Shown here: piece after piece, positions 17,686-26,698 of the stretch
Layout of the letters: the number at the start of each line of letters is the position of its first letter
Position numbering within the stretch: position 1 is the stretch's first letter
Assembly: GCA_039805905.1 (NCBI GenBank)
Contig: JBDIVM010000005.1
Span: forward strand, 263,067-327,066
Source of the DNA: Thermohalobaculum sp039805905
GTDB taxonomy: Bacteria > Pseudomonadota > Alphaproteobacteria > Rhodobacterales > Rhodobacteraceae
Reading direction: 5' to 3'
Length of the DNA stretch: 64,000 bases
The notes under the pieces: generated by a model
Database searches by the model: none
Seen by the model: only the letters and a program-made list of their open reading frames with translations
What the model was told of the DNA's origin: nothing
Made by a program: the position numbers and the translations under genes

Positions 17686-18558
17686 TCAGTCGAGCACGAA
17701 TTCGTCCTCGGCAAAGCCCTGCAGGTGCAGCAGCGCCGTCAGCTCCGCATGGCGGATGTCGGCATCGGCCCGCTCCGCCACCACCGGCTTCGCCCGCCAG
17801 GCGACTCCCAGACCCGCCGCTTCGATCATGGCGAGGTCGTTGGCGCCGTCCCCGACCGCAAGGACGTCGGACGGGCGAAGACCGCGGGCCGCTGCGATCT
17901 CGCCCAGTGCGTCGAGCTTTGCCGCCCTGCCCAGGATCGGCTCGCGCGCCGCCCCCGAGAGTCGTCCGTCCTCGAACAGAAGCTCGTTCGCCCGGTTCTC
18001 GGCAAACCCCGCCGCCGCGGCAACCCGCTCGGTGAAGTAAGTGAAGCCGCCCGAGACCAGAGCCGTATGGGCGCCGTGCGCCGCCATGGTCCGGACCAGG
18101 ACCCGGGCGCCGGGGTTGAGGCTGATCCGCTCGGCATGGACCCGCGCGAGCGTCTGCTGCGGCAAGCCCCTCATGAGGGAAAGGCGCGCCCGCAGCGCTC
18201 CCTCGAAATCGAGCTCGCCCGCCATTGCCCGCTCGGTGATCGCGGCAACCTGCGGTCTCACCCCCGCGAAATCGGCGATCTCGTCGATGCACTCGACCGG
18301 GATGATTGTCGAGTCCATGTCGGCGATCAGGATGCGCTTGCGCCGTCCCTCGGCCGGCACCGCGTTCACATCGACGCCCGGCAGGGCCGCGCGGGCGGCG
18401 GCAAGATCGGGCGCCGTGGCGCATGCCACCTCGGCGGCGGAGGCCCCGAGCCGGCGGCATTCGCCCGTGCGCTGGCCTGCCGCCGCGGCGGCACGGGTGA
18501 TGTCGGCGCCCGAAAGCCCCCGGCCGGCCGGGGCGGTCAGCACCAGGACCTGCGCCAC
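17686..18558 (-). CDS. serB: Phosphoserine phosphatase SerB
   Basis: SerB dephosphorylates phosphoserine in the last step of serine synthesis. The HAD motifs are present: DMDSTII with nucleophile Asp80 and acid Asp82, SGGFTYF (motif II) and the motif III/IV segment VGDGANDLAMI. The poorly conserved N-terminal ~70 residues would be an ACT-like domain. I place the start at GTG 18558, 11 nt after the stop of the DAHP synthase gene; the frame is open upstream through that gene but no better start exists. Length 290 residues is normal. It probably shares a transcript with the DAHP synthase gene. Confidence 0.9.
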   Translation of the reverse strand: MAQVLVLTAPAGRGLSGADITRAAAAAGQRTGECRRLGASAAEVACATAPDLAAARAALPGVDVNAVPAEGRRKRILIADMDSTIIPVECIDEIADFAGVRPQVAAITERAMAGELDFEGALRARLSLMRGLPQQTLARVHAERISLNPGARVLVRTMAAHGAHTALVSGGFTYFTERVAAAAGFAENRANELLFEDGRLSGAAREPILGRAAKLDALGEIAAARGLRPSDVLAVGDGANDLAMIEAAGLGVAWRAKPVVAERADADIRHAELTALLHLQGFAEDEFVLD

Positions 18559-18569
18559 CGCCCGGGCTC

Positions 18570-19946
18570 TCAGCCGAACGCCGCCTGCCGCTGCGGCGGG
18601 ACGACCGCCTCCAGCTCCTCCGCCAGCAGGAAGGCAAGCTCCAGCGCCTGGCTCGCGTTCAGCCGCGGATCGCAGGCCGTATGGTAACGATCCGCGAGAT
18701 CTGCCGGCGTGAGCTGCTGCATCCCCCCCGTGCATTCGGTCACGTCCTTGCCCGTCAGCTCGAAATGAACGCCGCCGGCATAGGTGCCCTCGGAGGCATG
18801 CATCTCGAAGAACTCGCGCACTTCGGCCAGCACCCGCTCGAAGGGGCGGGTCTTGTAGCCGGACTCGGACTTGATCGTGTTGCCATGCATCGGGTCGCAG
18901 GACCAGACGACCTTCCTGCCCTCCCGCTCGACCGCGCGAATCCACTGCGGCAGATGCTTGCCCACATTGCCGGCGCCGGTGCGGCAGATCAGCGTCAGCC
19001 GCCCAGGCTCGTTCTGCGGGTTGAGGACGTCGGTCAGCCGCAGCAGGTCGTCGGGCGTCAGCGAGGGGCCGCATTTGAGGCCGATCGGGTTCAGGACGCC
19101 GCGGCAGAACTCCACATGGGCGCTGCCCGGCTGGCGGGTGCGGTCGCCGATCCAGATCATGTGCCCCGAACCGGCGACGGTCTGGCCCGTGGTCGAGTCG
19201 ACCCGCGCCAGCGACTCCTCGTAGGGCAGCAGCAGCGCCTCGTGGCTGGTGTAGAACTCGACGGTCCTGAGCTTCGACTCGGTCTCCGGGTCGAGGCCGC
19301 AGGCGTCCATGAAATCGACCGCCGAGGAAATCCGCCGCGCGAGCTCCTGGTACTTCTCCACCTCGACCGAGCCGCGGGTGAAGTCGAGGTTCCAGGCCTG
19401 CACCCGGTGCAGGTCGGCGTATCCGCCCGTGGCGAAGGCGCGCAGGAGGTTCAGCGTCGCCGCCGACTGCATGTAGGCCTGGATCATCCGCTCGGGGTCC
19501 GGCTCGCGCGCCTCGGCGGTGAAGGCGATGTCGTTGATGATGTCGCCGCGGTAGCTCGGCAGTTCCACATCGCCGATCCTTTCGGTCGGAGCCGAGCGAG
19601 GCTTGGCAAACTGACCGGCCATGCGGCCAACCTTCACCACGGGCACGCGGGCCGCGAAGGTCAGCACGACCGCCATCTGCAGCAGTACCCGGAATGTGTC
19701 GCGGATCCCGTCGGCCCCGAATTCGGCAAAGCTCTCGGCGCAGTCGCCGCCCTGGAGCAGGAACGCCTTGCGCTCGGAAACATTGGCGAGCAGCGCCTTG
19801 AGGCGCCGGGCCTCGCCCGCGAAGACGAGCGGCGGGAAGGTGGCAAGCCGCGACGTGACGGCAGCAAGCCTTGCCTGGTCCGCATAGACCGGCATCTGCA
19901 GCGCTTCGTGGGTGCGCCAGCTACTCCTGGTCCAGTTCCGGGTCAT
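18570..19946 (-). CDS. Class II 3-deoxy-7-phosphoheptulonate (DAHP) synthase
   Basis: This enzyme condenses phosphoenolpyruvate and erythrose-4-phosphate, the first step of the shikimate pathway. It belongs to the plant-like class II type by length (458 residues) and motifs: LLQGGDCAESF with metal ligand Cys69, the block KVGRMAGQFAKPRS, GLKCGPSLTPDDLLRL, and CDPMHGNT near 320 with a metal His. The ATG start sits directly at the family N-terminus. serB follows 11 nt after its stop, so the two amino-acid genes are likely cotranscribed. No aromatic feedback domain is visible. Confidence 0.94.
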   Translation of the reverse strand: MTRNWTRSSWRTHEALQMPVYADQARLAAVTSRLATFPPLVFAGEARRLKALLANVSERKAFLLQGGDCAESFAEFGADGIRDTFRVLLQMAVVLTFAARVPVVKVGRMAGQFAKPRSAPTERIGDVELPSYRGDIINDIAFTAEAREPDPERMIQAYMQSAATLNLLRAFATGGYADLHRVQAWNLDFTRGSVEVEKYQELARRISSAVDFMDACGLDPETESKLRTVEFYTSHEALLLPYEESLARVDSTTGQTVAGSGHMIWIGDRTRQPGSAHVEFCRGVLNPIGLKCGPSLTPDDLLRLTDVLNPQNEPGRLTLICRTGAGNVGKHLPQWIRAVEREGRKVVWSCDPMHGNTIKSESGYKTRPFERVLAEVREFFEMHASEGTYAGGVHFELTGKDVTECTGGMQQLTPADLADRYHTACDPRLNASQALELAFLLAEELEAVVPPQRQAAFG

Positions 19947-20168
19947 CGCGCGATCTCCGAGGTTCCGATGCCGCCCCTATAGCCCAGCGGGAATGCGCAT
20001 TCCAGTCCCGATGCCGCTGCCGGTCGCAGGAGCCGGAGTCGGCGGCGGCCTGCTTGACGAGAGCACGGAAGCGGCGTCAATGTCGTTTTCTGACCGGATG
20101 GGCTCAGCCCGACCGGCCGTGCCCCTGCAATGGCGAGCCCAAGCAATCGCGACCCCAGGACGGAACCC

Positions 20169-21233
20169 ATGAGCGACGCGCCGATTGCGAGCGCCACAAA
20201 GACCCACGAGTTCGTCTTTCTCCTGTGCGAGATGTTCTCGATGATGCCGTTTGCCGCTGCGCTGGAGCCTTTGCGGCTGGCCAATCGCATGGCGCGACGG
20301 CCGCTCTACAGCTGGCGTCTGGTGTCCGAGGGCGGCCAGGTTGCCACCGCATCGAACGGCGTCATCGTCCAGGTCGATGGCGGGCTCGAGGACATCCCGC
20401 GCGAGGCATCGATCGTCGTCTGCACCGGGTTCGGGCTGGAGCGGGCATCCTCGAAACCGGTGCTGACCTGGCTGCGCAAGCAGGCGCGCCGCGGCACCGG
20501 AATCGGTGCTGTCTGCACAGGCAGCCATGTGCTGGCCCGCGCCGGACTGCTCGACGGGAAGCGCTGCACGATCCACTGGGAGAACCACGCCTCCTTCGCC
20601 GAGGAATTTCCCGAGGTGAAGCTCTCGAACCTGCTTTACTGCATCGACGACGGGATCTTCACCTGCGCCGGGGGAACCTCGGCCGCCGACATGATGCTGC
20701 ACATCATCGCTGACGAGCACGGGCCCGACCTCGGATCGCTGGTCGCCGACACGCTGGTGCATACGCCGCTGCGGACCGAGGCGGACGAGCAGCGGCTCTC
20801 GGTCCCGGCACGGATCGGGGTTCGGCACCCCAAGCTCGTCTCGATCATCCAGAAGATGGAGCGCTCGACCGAGGATCCGATCAGCCCCTCGGAACTCGCG
20901 AAGTCGGTCAACATGTCGACCCGGCAGCTCGAGCGGCTGTTCCGCCGCTACCTGAACCGCAGCCCGAAGCGCTACTACATGGAGCTCCGCCTCGACAAGG
21001 CGCGCAACCTCTTGCTGCAGACCGACATGTCTGTGATCAACGTGGCGCTCGCCTGCGGCTTCACCTCGCCCTCGCATTTCTCCAAGTGCTACCGGGCACA
21101 TTTCAACCGCACCCCCTACCGCGAGCGCGGCGCACCCGCCCATACCGGCGCGGAGAAGGCGCCCAAGGTGGATCCCGACGACACCGGCCAGCCGGAAAAG
21201 ATGCGGCGCGACCGGGCCGCGCGGCGCGCGTGA
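20169..21233 (+). CDS. GlxA-family transcriptional regulator (DJ-1/PfpI plus AraC HTH)
   Basis: A 354-residue regulator with an N-terminal DJ-1/PfpI-like glutamine amidotransferase domain (about residues 10-190; the Cys of GAVCTGSHVLARAG marks the nucleophile elbow) and a C-terminal AraC double helix-turn-helix (about 225-320, ending SPSHFSKCYRAHFNRTPYRER). Characterised relatives (GbdR, CdhR, ArgR of pseudomonads) respond to glycine betaine, carnitine or arginine. The ATG at 20169 was chosen over 20130 because it follows AGGACGGAACCC. Its TGA overlaps the thioesterase GTG (GTGA), so the two are coupled. Confidence 0.9.
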   Translation: MSDAPIASATKTHEFVFLLCEMFSMMPFAAALEPLRLANRMARRPLYSWRLVSEGGQVATASNGVIVQVDGGLEDIPREASIVVCTGFGLERASSKPVLTWLRKQARRGTGIGAVCTGSHVLARAGLLDGKRCTIHWENHASFAEEFPEVKLSNLLYCIDDGIFTCAGGTSAADMMLHIIADEHGPDLGSLVADTLVHTPLRTEADEQRLSVPARIGVRHPKLVSIIQKMERSTEDPISPSELAKSVNMSTRQLERLFRRYLNRSPKRYYMELRLDKARNLLLQTDMSVINVALACGFTSPSHFSKCYRAHFNRTPYRERGAPAHTGAEKAPKVDPDDTGQPEKMRRDRAARRA

Positions 21234-21694
21234 AACCCCTGCCGCCGGCCCGCGCGGACTTCCGGGCGTTCCGCCCGATAACCACGCGCTGGGCAGACAA
21301 CGACCTCTACGGCCATATCAACAACGTCCAGTACTATGCCTTCTTCGACACGGTGGTGAACGCCCATCTCATCGAGCGGGGCGTGCTCGACATCCATCAG
21401 GGCCGGACCATCGGCTTCGTTGTCGAGACGAAGTGTGTCTACCATGCCCCGCTTGCTTTTCCGGACCGGATCGAGGGCGCGCTCCGGGTGGAGCGGATCG
21501 GCGGCTCATCGGTGCGCTACGGCGTGGCGATCTTCCGCGAGGGCGCCGGGCGAGCGGCCGCATCCGGCCACTTCATCCATGTCTATGTCGACAGGGCGAC
21601 CGGGCGGCCCGCCCCGCTGCCAGCCGATCTCAGGCGCGAGCTCGAAGCGCTGCTCGTGCCACCCGAAGGCGCGCACGATGAAGCCGGCCGGTGA
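21230..21694 (+). CDS. Hot-dog thioesterase (4-hydroxybenzoyl-CoA thioesterase-like)
   Basis: A 154-residue hot-dog fold acyl-CoA thioesterase. The catalytic segment TTRWADNDLYGHINNVQYY (residues about 18-36) has the Asp and the HxxN pattern of the family, and TIGFVVETKCVYHAPL follows. The GTG start overlaps the GlxA regulator stop (GTGA); the frame is open upstream in that gene but this start fits the family. CdhR-type regulators sit beside betainyl-CoA thioesterases in carnitine operons, so a link to carnitine/betaine metabolism is possible; carnitine dehydrogenase is not present here. Confidence 0.85.
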   Translation: MKPLPPARADFRAFRPITTRWADNDLYGHINNVQYYAFFDTVVNAHLIERGVLDIHQGRTIGFVVETKCVYHAPLAFPDRIEGALRVERIGGSSVRYGVAIFREGAGRAAASGHFIHVYVDRATGRPAPLPADLRRELEALLVPPEGAHDEAGR

Positions 21695-22152
21695 GTCGGG
21701 CCGAAGGGCCGAGTCGATCGCTCGATGGGGTGGTTCCAGCCTCGGATATCGGCCGCCGCCTGCGGCAGGGGAGCCTCGGCGGGCCATCATGTGCGACAAA
21801 TCGGCCAGACGCCATTGCCCTCTTCTGTCCTGGAATCCGCTCCCAGCTCCATCATGTCGCCAAACCTCCGCCATATTCAGACAATTTTGACAACCTGTGA
21901 TTGCATAATTTCTGCCACTTCAATCAATAGTGATCATCCGATCTCTGTAGTCTGCCTCATTCATTTTTTAACTATTAGATGATCTTAATTGTGTTTATTA
22001 AGATTTAATTTACAAATTGCCCCGTCTGACCGACCTTCTGATCACACACACGGCGCAACACACGCAACGCACGCAAGGGCGGCTCTGGTGGGGAGAGCCG
22101 CCCTTCAGCGTTTTGCGGGTCTGGGGATGCGCACGGTCCGGCCCTGGCTGTG
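21695..22152. other. 458-bp gene-free stretch with an AT-rich core
   Basis: No convincing gene is seen. The first 130 bp have the usual GC content. Bases about 21880-22020 are unusually AT-rich and look unlike the neighbours. The end holds the tRNA-Pro terminator hairpin. Short ORFs in this stretch lack ribosome binding sites. Confidence 0.5.
22077..22103 (-). terminator. Hairpin downstream of tRNA-Pro
   Basis: A perfect 10-bp inverted repeat GGGCGGCTCT / AGAGCCGCCC with a 7-nt loop lies about 50 nt beyond the 3' end of tRNA-Pro. The minus-strand tail has only TT after the stem, so termination efficiency is uncertain; on the plus strand it is followed by TTCAGCGTTTT. Confidence 0.5.
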
Positions 22153-22229
22153 TGGTCGGGGCGGGGAGATTCGAACTCCCGGCCTTCGGTACCCAAAACC
22201 GACGCGCTACCAGACTGCGCTACGCCCCG
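22153..22229 (-). tRNA. tRNA-Pro (anticodon TGG)
   Basis: A 77-nt tRNA: acceptor CGGGGCG / CGCCCCG, D-arm GCGCAGTCTGGTAGCGC, anticodon loop TTTGGGT (anticodon TGG), T-arm CGGGAGTTCGAATCTCCC, and encoded CCA (complement of 22153-22155). It reads proline CCN codons. Confidence 0.96.
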
Positions 22230-22310
22230 CCAGCACACGGGCTCACGCACTATCGCAACTTGTCCTGCGCCACAAGGCGGCTGGCAGGATCCGCGGCGCC
22301 TGACGAAGTG

Positions 22311-22808
22311 TCACTCGCCGCAGCGAGCCTCCTCCGCCGCACTCCGGAAGGCGGGATGGCGGAGCTGAGTCCCGGGGGAAATGCCAAGCTGGCGCGACAG
22401 TCCGCCATTGATCTCGAGCACCGCCCGGACCGGCCCCGCGGACTCCGACACCCGCTGCGAATAGGTGTCGGTGCGCTCCGCGATGCTTTCCACCCGGCCG
22501 CTGTCGTCGACGAACAGCATGTCCAGCGGGATCATGGTGTTCCGCATCCAGAAACTGGCGGGGCGGGGCGGATCGAACACGAAGAGCATGCCGGCATCCC
22601 TAGCCAGGGCCGGACGGAACATCAGGCCGCGCGCCTGCTCGGCCGGATCGTCGGCAATCTCGATGGAGAAACCGGCCGCTCCTGCCGGAAGCAGGACGTC
22701 GATCCGGTCCGGCGCGCAGGCTCCGGCGGCCACGCCGGCCGACAGGGCGGCGGCCGCCAGGGTCAGGAAAGTCGGAACGCCGGCGCTAATCGTCGTTGCC
22801 GGCGTCAA
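22311..22808 (-). CDS. DUF192 family protein, exported
   Basis: A 165-residue DUF192 protein of unknown biochemical role. The conserved core is clear: RGLMFRPALARDAGMLFVF then ASFWMRNTMIPLDMLFVDDSG. The N-terminus (FLTLAAAALSAGVAAGACAP) is a signal peptide. No ATG or GTG fits; the best start is TTG at 22808, with GGGAAG 7 nt upstream. That start lies inside the end of the cold-shock gene (stop at 22786), giving a 23-bp overlap. Cold-shock gene followed by DUF192 is a familiar pairing in Rhodobacterales. The start is the weak point. Confidence 0.85.
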   Translation of the reverse strand: MTPATTISAGVPTFLTLAAAALSAGVAAGACAPDRIDVLLPAGAAGFSIEIADDPAEQARGLMFRPALARDAGMLFVFDPPRPASFWMRNTMIPLDMLFVDDSGRVESIAERTDTYSQRVSESAGPVRAVLEINGGLSRQLGISPGTQLRHPAFRSAAEEARCGE

Positions 22809-23340
22809 CAGCGGCTTCCCAGAGCCGGAGTTCGGCGACCATGAGCCCGCGCGGGCCGCGGAAGGTGCGCACCGCCATGCCCTCGCCACTGGAGAGATCC
22901 TGGAATCCGCAACGCCGCACCGTCTCCATATGGACGAAGACGTCGTCCGGCTGGCCGAAGACATTGACGAAGCCGAAGCCCTTCTGCTTGTCGAACCATT
23001 TGACGCGGGCGGGCACAAGCGGGCCGGCCTGGACCTCGGGACCGAGAAACTCGGTCGGCCGGGTCGGTTCGGCGAAGCCATGCGCCTCCGGGACCTCGGA
23101 CTCATCGACCTCCAGGATTTCCTGGGCATTCAGGCCGCGCTGCCCGCGGGCCGCGAGGAGACAGATCTTCGATCCTTCGGCAAGGGTCATCTTGCCGAAC
23201 GCACGCACGCAGGATGCGTGTACCATGATGTCCGGTCCGCCGCCCTCTGGCACGACGAACCCGTATCCCTTCACGGAGTCGTACCACTTGACCTGGCCCC
23301 AAACGGCGCTGCCGGTTCCCGTCTGTGTCTCGCTCAACAT
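22786..23340 (-). CDS. Double cold-shock-domain protein
   Basis: A 184-residue nucleic-acid-binding protein with two cold-shock domains. CSD1 is about residues 14-80 (GQVKWYDSVKGYGFVVPE, RNP2 PDIMVH). CSD2 is about 110-175 (ARVKWFDKQKGFGFVNVF, RNP2 DVFVHM). Such two-domain proteins occur in alphaproteobacteria (CspC and CspD in Caulobacter) and act as RNA chaperones or stationary-phase regulators. The frame is open to 23589, but the ATG at 23340 with GGGTGGT upstream is the only start that gives the family N-terminus. Confidence 0.9.
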   Translation of the reverse strand: MLSETQTGTGSAVWGQVKWYDSVKGYGFVVPEGGGPDIMVHASCVRAFGKMTLAEGSKICLLAARGQRGLNAQEILEVDESEVPEAHGFAEPTRPTEFLGPEVQAGPLVPARVKWFDKQKGFGFVNVFGQPDDVFVHMETVRRCGFQDLSSGEGMAVRTFRGPRGLMVAELRLWEAAVDAGNDD

Positions 23341-23478
23341 ACCACCCACGAGTCTACCCGCACCATTTCGAACTACCACTATATTTCTGCCACGCTTGCG
23401 CCTCAAACTAAAAATGCGGCCGATTCGGTTGCAGACAGCAATTAGATCGCCGGGCATGAAATCGGAGGCAGGTTCACG

Positions 23479-24339
23479 ATGAAGCGCATGCTCGCTGCAG
23501 TTGCACTGCCGCTCCTCGCGGCCGCCGCATGCACCGCATCTGCACCGGATTCCCGCTCCGTCCGCGAGCCGATGGTCGAAGACCTCCATCGCGCGACCAT
23601 GATCGTGGTCGATCGGCCGCCGGTCATCGCGGTGCTGTCGCCCGTTGATCTACCAGTTGCCGAGAGGGCCGCAAGCCGAATCGACCGCGCCGGTCTCGCT
23701 GCGCGGGGCTTGTCGCGGCGGGTCGCTGCGGATGCACTTCCCTTCCTGACGGAGACCCGCACCGGGCTGGAGTTTCTCGCCGCCGCCCCGCCACGCGCTC
23801 TGGCGAGGGGGATGCCCCCCGAATACTGCCCGGCCGTCGCCGCGGTTGCCGGGGCGCCGGGCGCCGCGCCGGCTGACATTGCGGTCCGGGCGCTCCGCTC
23901 CTGCCTCGACCGGCTGCCCGCGGACGCCGGCGGCTGCGGTTGCCGGATCATGGCGCTCGACGACCTGCTGCTGGTTCCGCGTGAGGACACGGCCTATGCC
24001 ACCGGCACGTCCGCCCGCATGCAGGCGCCGGCACTCGGCCTCGATCTCCTCTTGGTCGCCGAGGAGGAGCCCGGTCACCCGGCACTGCTCCGGGACCTCA
24101 ACGGCACGGTCGCCCGGGTGATCCGGAGCGCTGACGGATCGGTCGTGGTGGAGTTGACCGCGACGGGGCAAAGCTTCACCGGATTCAGCGTTCCCGTCGG
24201 TTTCCGCCGGGGTCGGGTCGCCGAGCGCATCTACGCCACCGACTCCGCGGGGAACCGCATCGCCGTGCTGATCGGCTTCGAGCCCGGCGAACTCGCGAAC
24301 GGCGCCGCGGCCTGGATGGCCTGGCCGCAGAAAGGCTAG
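23479..24339 (+). CDS. Hypothetical lipoprotein
   Basis: A 286-residue predicted lipoprotein: MKRMLAAVALPLLAAAAC with the lipobox Cys at 18. The centre has a Cys-rich loop (GGCGCRIMALDDLLLVPRE, about 152-170), then beta-rich sequence. I do not recognise the family. The ATG has a strong ribosome binding site (GGAGGCAG). It is divergent from the cold-shock gene and followed by the M24B aminopeptidase gene 110 bp later. Confidence 0.7.
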   Translation: MKRMLAAVALPLLAAAACTASAPDSRSVREPMVEDLHRATMIVVDRPPVIAVLSPVDLPVAERAASRIDRAGLAARGLSRRVAADALPFLTETRTGLEFLAAAPPRALARGMPPEYCPAVAAVAGAPGAAPADIAVRALRSCLDRLPADAGGCGCRIMALDDLLLVPREDTAYATGTSARMQAPALGLDLLLVAEEEPGHPALLRDLNGTVARVIRSADGSVVVELTATGQSFTGFSVPVGFRRGRVAERIYATDSAGNRIAVLIGFEPGELANGAAAWMAWPQKG

Positions 24340-24449
24340 GGCGCAACAGCGCAGGGTCGGGCGCCAGGAGCGCCGGCACCGATTTCCCGCTTGCCCGGAT
24401 TCCGCCGCAGGGTCACTCTGCCCTCCAGAGCAGGAGCCGGGGGCCGCAG

Positions 24450-26267
24450 ATGTTCCAGTCGTTCGACGAGCCGTCGCAGAAGGATGCCAGCGCCGGACGC
24501 CTCGCCGCGCTCCGTACCGAACTTGACCGGCTCGGTGTCGACGGTTTCTTGGTCCCCCGCGTCGACGCCCATCAGGGAGAGACCGTGGCGCCCTGCGACG
24601 AGCGGCTCGCCTATCTGACCGGATTCACCGGCTCGGCCGGTATCGCCGTCGTGCTGCGCGGCCGCGCGGCATTGTTTGTCGACGGCCGCTACACCCTGCA
24701 GGCGGCACAGCAGGTCGACACCGGGGCGTTCGAGATCGTGCCGAGCCACGAGACGCCACCGGCGAAGTGGCTCGAGCGCGCGCTCGGGCGGAGCGGGCGT
24801 ATCGGCTACGATCCCTGGCTGCATGGCAAGGCCGAGATCGACCGCCTGGCGAAGGCCGCTGCGCTGAGCGGCACGGCGCTGGTGCCGCTCGATGAAAACC
24901 CGGTCGACCGGGTCTGGAGCGACCGGCCCGGCCCGCCGTCCGGCGCCGTCCGGATTCACCCGGAAGACCTTGCAGGCGAAAGCTCCGCCCGGCGCCGGGA
25001 GCGGATCGGGGCACTGGTGGCCGAAGCGGGCGCCGGCTGCGCGGTGCTGACCCGGCCCGACAGCCTCGCCTGGCTCCTGAACATCCGCGGCACCGACCTC
25101 GTGCGCTCGCCTGTAGTCCTCGGCTTCGCGCTGGTCGAGTCCGACGGCCGGGTCTCTCTCTACATGGTCCCGGACAAGCTCGATGGCACCGTCCGGGCAC
25201 ATCTCGGCAGCGAGGTCACCGTCGCCGCGCCGGACCGGCTCGGGCCGGATCTCGCCCGGCTCGCGGGGCAGACAGTGCTGGTGGACGAGGGAAGCTGCCC
25301 GCTCTGGATCGCAAGTCGCCTCGAGCAGGCCGAGGCAAGCCTGCTCTGGGGCGATGATCCCTGCGTGCGGCCCAAGGCCCGGAAGAATGCCGCCGAGATC
25401 GCCGGAATGCGCGCGGCCCACCGGCGCGACGGCGCTGCGGTCTGCCGGTTCCTGCACTGGCTCGACGAGGCGGTAGCGCGGGGCGAGGAACTGACCGAGA
25501 TCGATGTCGTCACCGCCCTCGAAGGCTTCCGGTCGGCGACCGGGGCGCTCGAGGACATCGCCTTCGACACCATCTGCGGATCCGGCCCGCACGGCGCCAT
25601 CGTGCACTACCGCGTGAACCGCACCTCGAACCGCAAGCTCGGGCCGGGCGAGCTCCTGCTCGTCGACTCCGGCGGGCAGTATCGCGACGGCACCACCGAC
25701 ATCACCCGCACGGTCCCGATCGGACCGGCCGACCCCGCCGCCATCCGGCCCTATACGCTGGTCCTGAAGGGCATGATCGCCCTCAGCCGCGCCCGCTGGC
25801 CCAAGGGCATTGCCGGGCGCGACCTCGATCCGCTGGCGCGGATCGCGCTCTGGCGCGACGGCCTCGACTACGACCACGGCACCGGGCATGGCGTCGGCGC
25901 CTACCTCAACGTGCATGAGGGTCCGCAGCGGATCAGCCGCCGCGGCGGCGACGCCGAGCTCGAGCCCGGCATGATCGTGTCGAACGAGCCGGGCTATTAC
26001 GCCGCTGGCCGGTTCGGCATCCGCATCGAGAATCTCCTGGCAGTCACGGAGGCTGCCGTGCCCGAGGGCGGCGAGCGGCCGATGCTCGGCTTCGAGACGC
26101 TGACGCTTGCGCCGATCGACCGCCGGCTGATCGCGCCGGACCTGCTCGATGCCGGCGAGGTCGCCTGGTTCAATAGCTACCATGCCCGGGTGCTCGCGGA
26201 AATCGGCCCGGACCTCGATCAGGCGGCGCGCGCCTGGCTCGCCAGGGCCTGCGCGCCGCTCGGCTGA
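24450..26267 (+). CDS. Aminopeptidase P family protein (M24B Xaa-Pro aminopeptidase)
   Basis: A 605-residue cytosolic Mn-dependent aminopeptidase that should remove N-terminal residues before proline. It has the long three-domain form of eukaryotic-type aminopeptidase P: two creatinase-like N-terminal domains (about 15-330) and a pita-bread catalytic domain. Metal ligands are visible: Asp in LLLVDSGGQYRDGTTDITRT (about 404-423), His in GTGHGVGAYLNVHEGP near 480, Glu in SNEPGYY near 512 and Glu in RIENLL near 527. All five ligands appear intact. Confidence 0.93.
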   Translation: MFQSFDEPSQKDASAGRLAALRTELDRLGVDGFLVPRVDAHQGETVAPCDERLAYLTGFTGSAGIAVVLRGRAALFVDGRYTLQAAQQVDTGAFEIVPSHETPPAKWLERALGRSGRIGYDPWLHGKAEIDRLAKAAALSGTALVPLDENPVDRVWSDRPGPPSGAVRIHPEDLAGESSARRRERIGALVAEAGAGCAVLTRPDSLAWLLNIRGTDLVRSPVVLGFALVESDGRVSLYMVPDKLDGTVRAHLGSEVTVAAPDRLGPDLARLAGQTVLVDEGSCPLWIASRLEQAEASLLWGDDPCVRPKARKNAAEIAGMRAAHRRDGAAVCRFLHWLDEAVARGEELTEIDVVTALEGFRSATGALEDIAFDTICGSGPHGAIVHYRVNRTSNRKLGPGELLLVDSGGQYRDGTTDITRTVPIGPADPAAIRPYTLVLKGMIALSRARWPKGIAGRDLDPLARIALWRDGLDYDHGTGHGVGAYLNVHEGPQRISRRGGDAELEPGMIVSNEPGYYAAGRFGIRIENLLAVTEAAVPEGGERPMLGFETLTLAPIDRRLIAPDLLDAGEVAWFNSYHARVLAEIGPDLDQAARAWLARACAPLG

Positions 26268-26350
26268 TCCGGTTGCGGGACTCGCGCTCGCGCCGGAATC
26301 GGCCTATGGAATGGGAGCGGCCGCCCGGCACCGCGGGGGAGATGTCCAGC

Positions 26351-26692
26351 ATGTCGAGAAAGTTCACCATCGAGCCGGGCACCGGCGTCCATGTGGTCCG
26401 CGCCGGCGGCGCGGTGATCGCCGAGACTGCCCGGGCGCTGATCCTGCGCGAGGAGGGTTATCCGCCTGTGGCCTACTTCCCGCGCGAGGATGTGGGCATG
26501 GCGTTCCTCGATCCGTCCGAGACCCGGACCGCCTGCCCGCACAAGGGCGTGGCGACGCACTACCACATCGCGGCCGAATCCGGCCCGATCCGCGATGCCG
26601 CCTGGTCCTACGAGGCGCCGCTCGAAGCCGCCGCCGCGATTGCCGGCTACCTCGCCTTCTACACGGACAAGGCGACGGTCGAGGCGATCTGA
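26351..26692 (+). CDS. DUF427 domain protein
   Basis: A 113-residue DUF427 protein of unknown function. The single domain spans nearly all residues, with the family segment VIAETARALILREEGYPPVAYFP and CPHKGVATHYHI. The ATG at 26351 was chosen because GGGGGAG lies 9 nt upstream; an ATG at 26342 is too close to that site. It follows the aminopeptidase gene by 83 bp and ends 6 bp from the convergent DASS transporter. Confidence 0.85.
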   Translation: MSRKFTIEPGTGVHVVRAGGAVIAETARALILREEGYPPVAYFPREDVGMAFLDPSETRTACPHKGVATHYHIAAESGPIRDAAWSYEAPLEAAAAIAGYLAFYTDKATVEAI

Positions 26693-26698
26693 ACCGCG

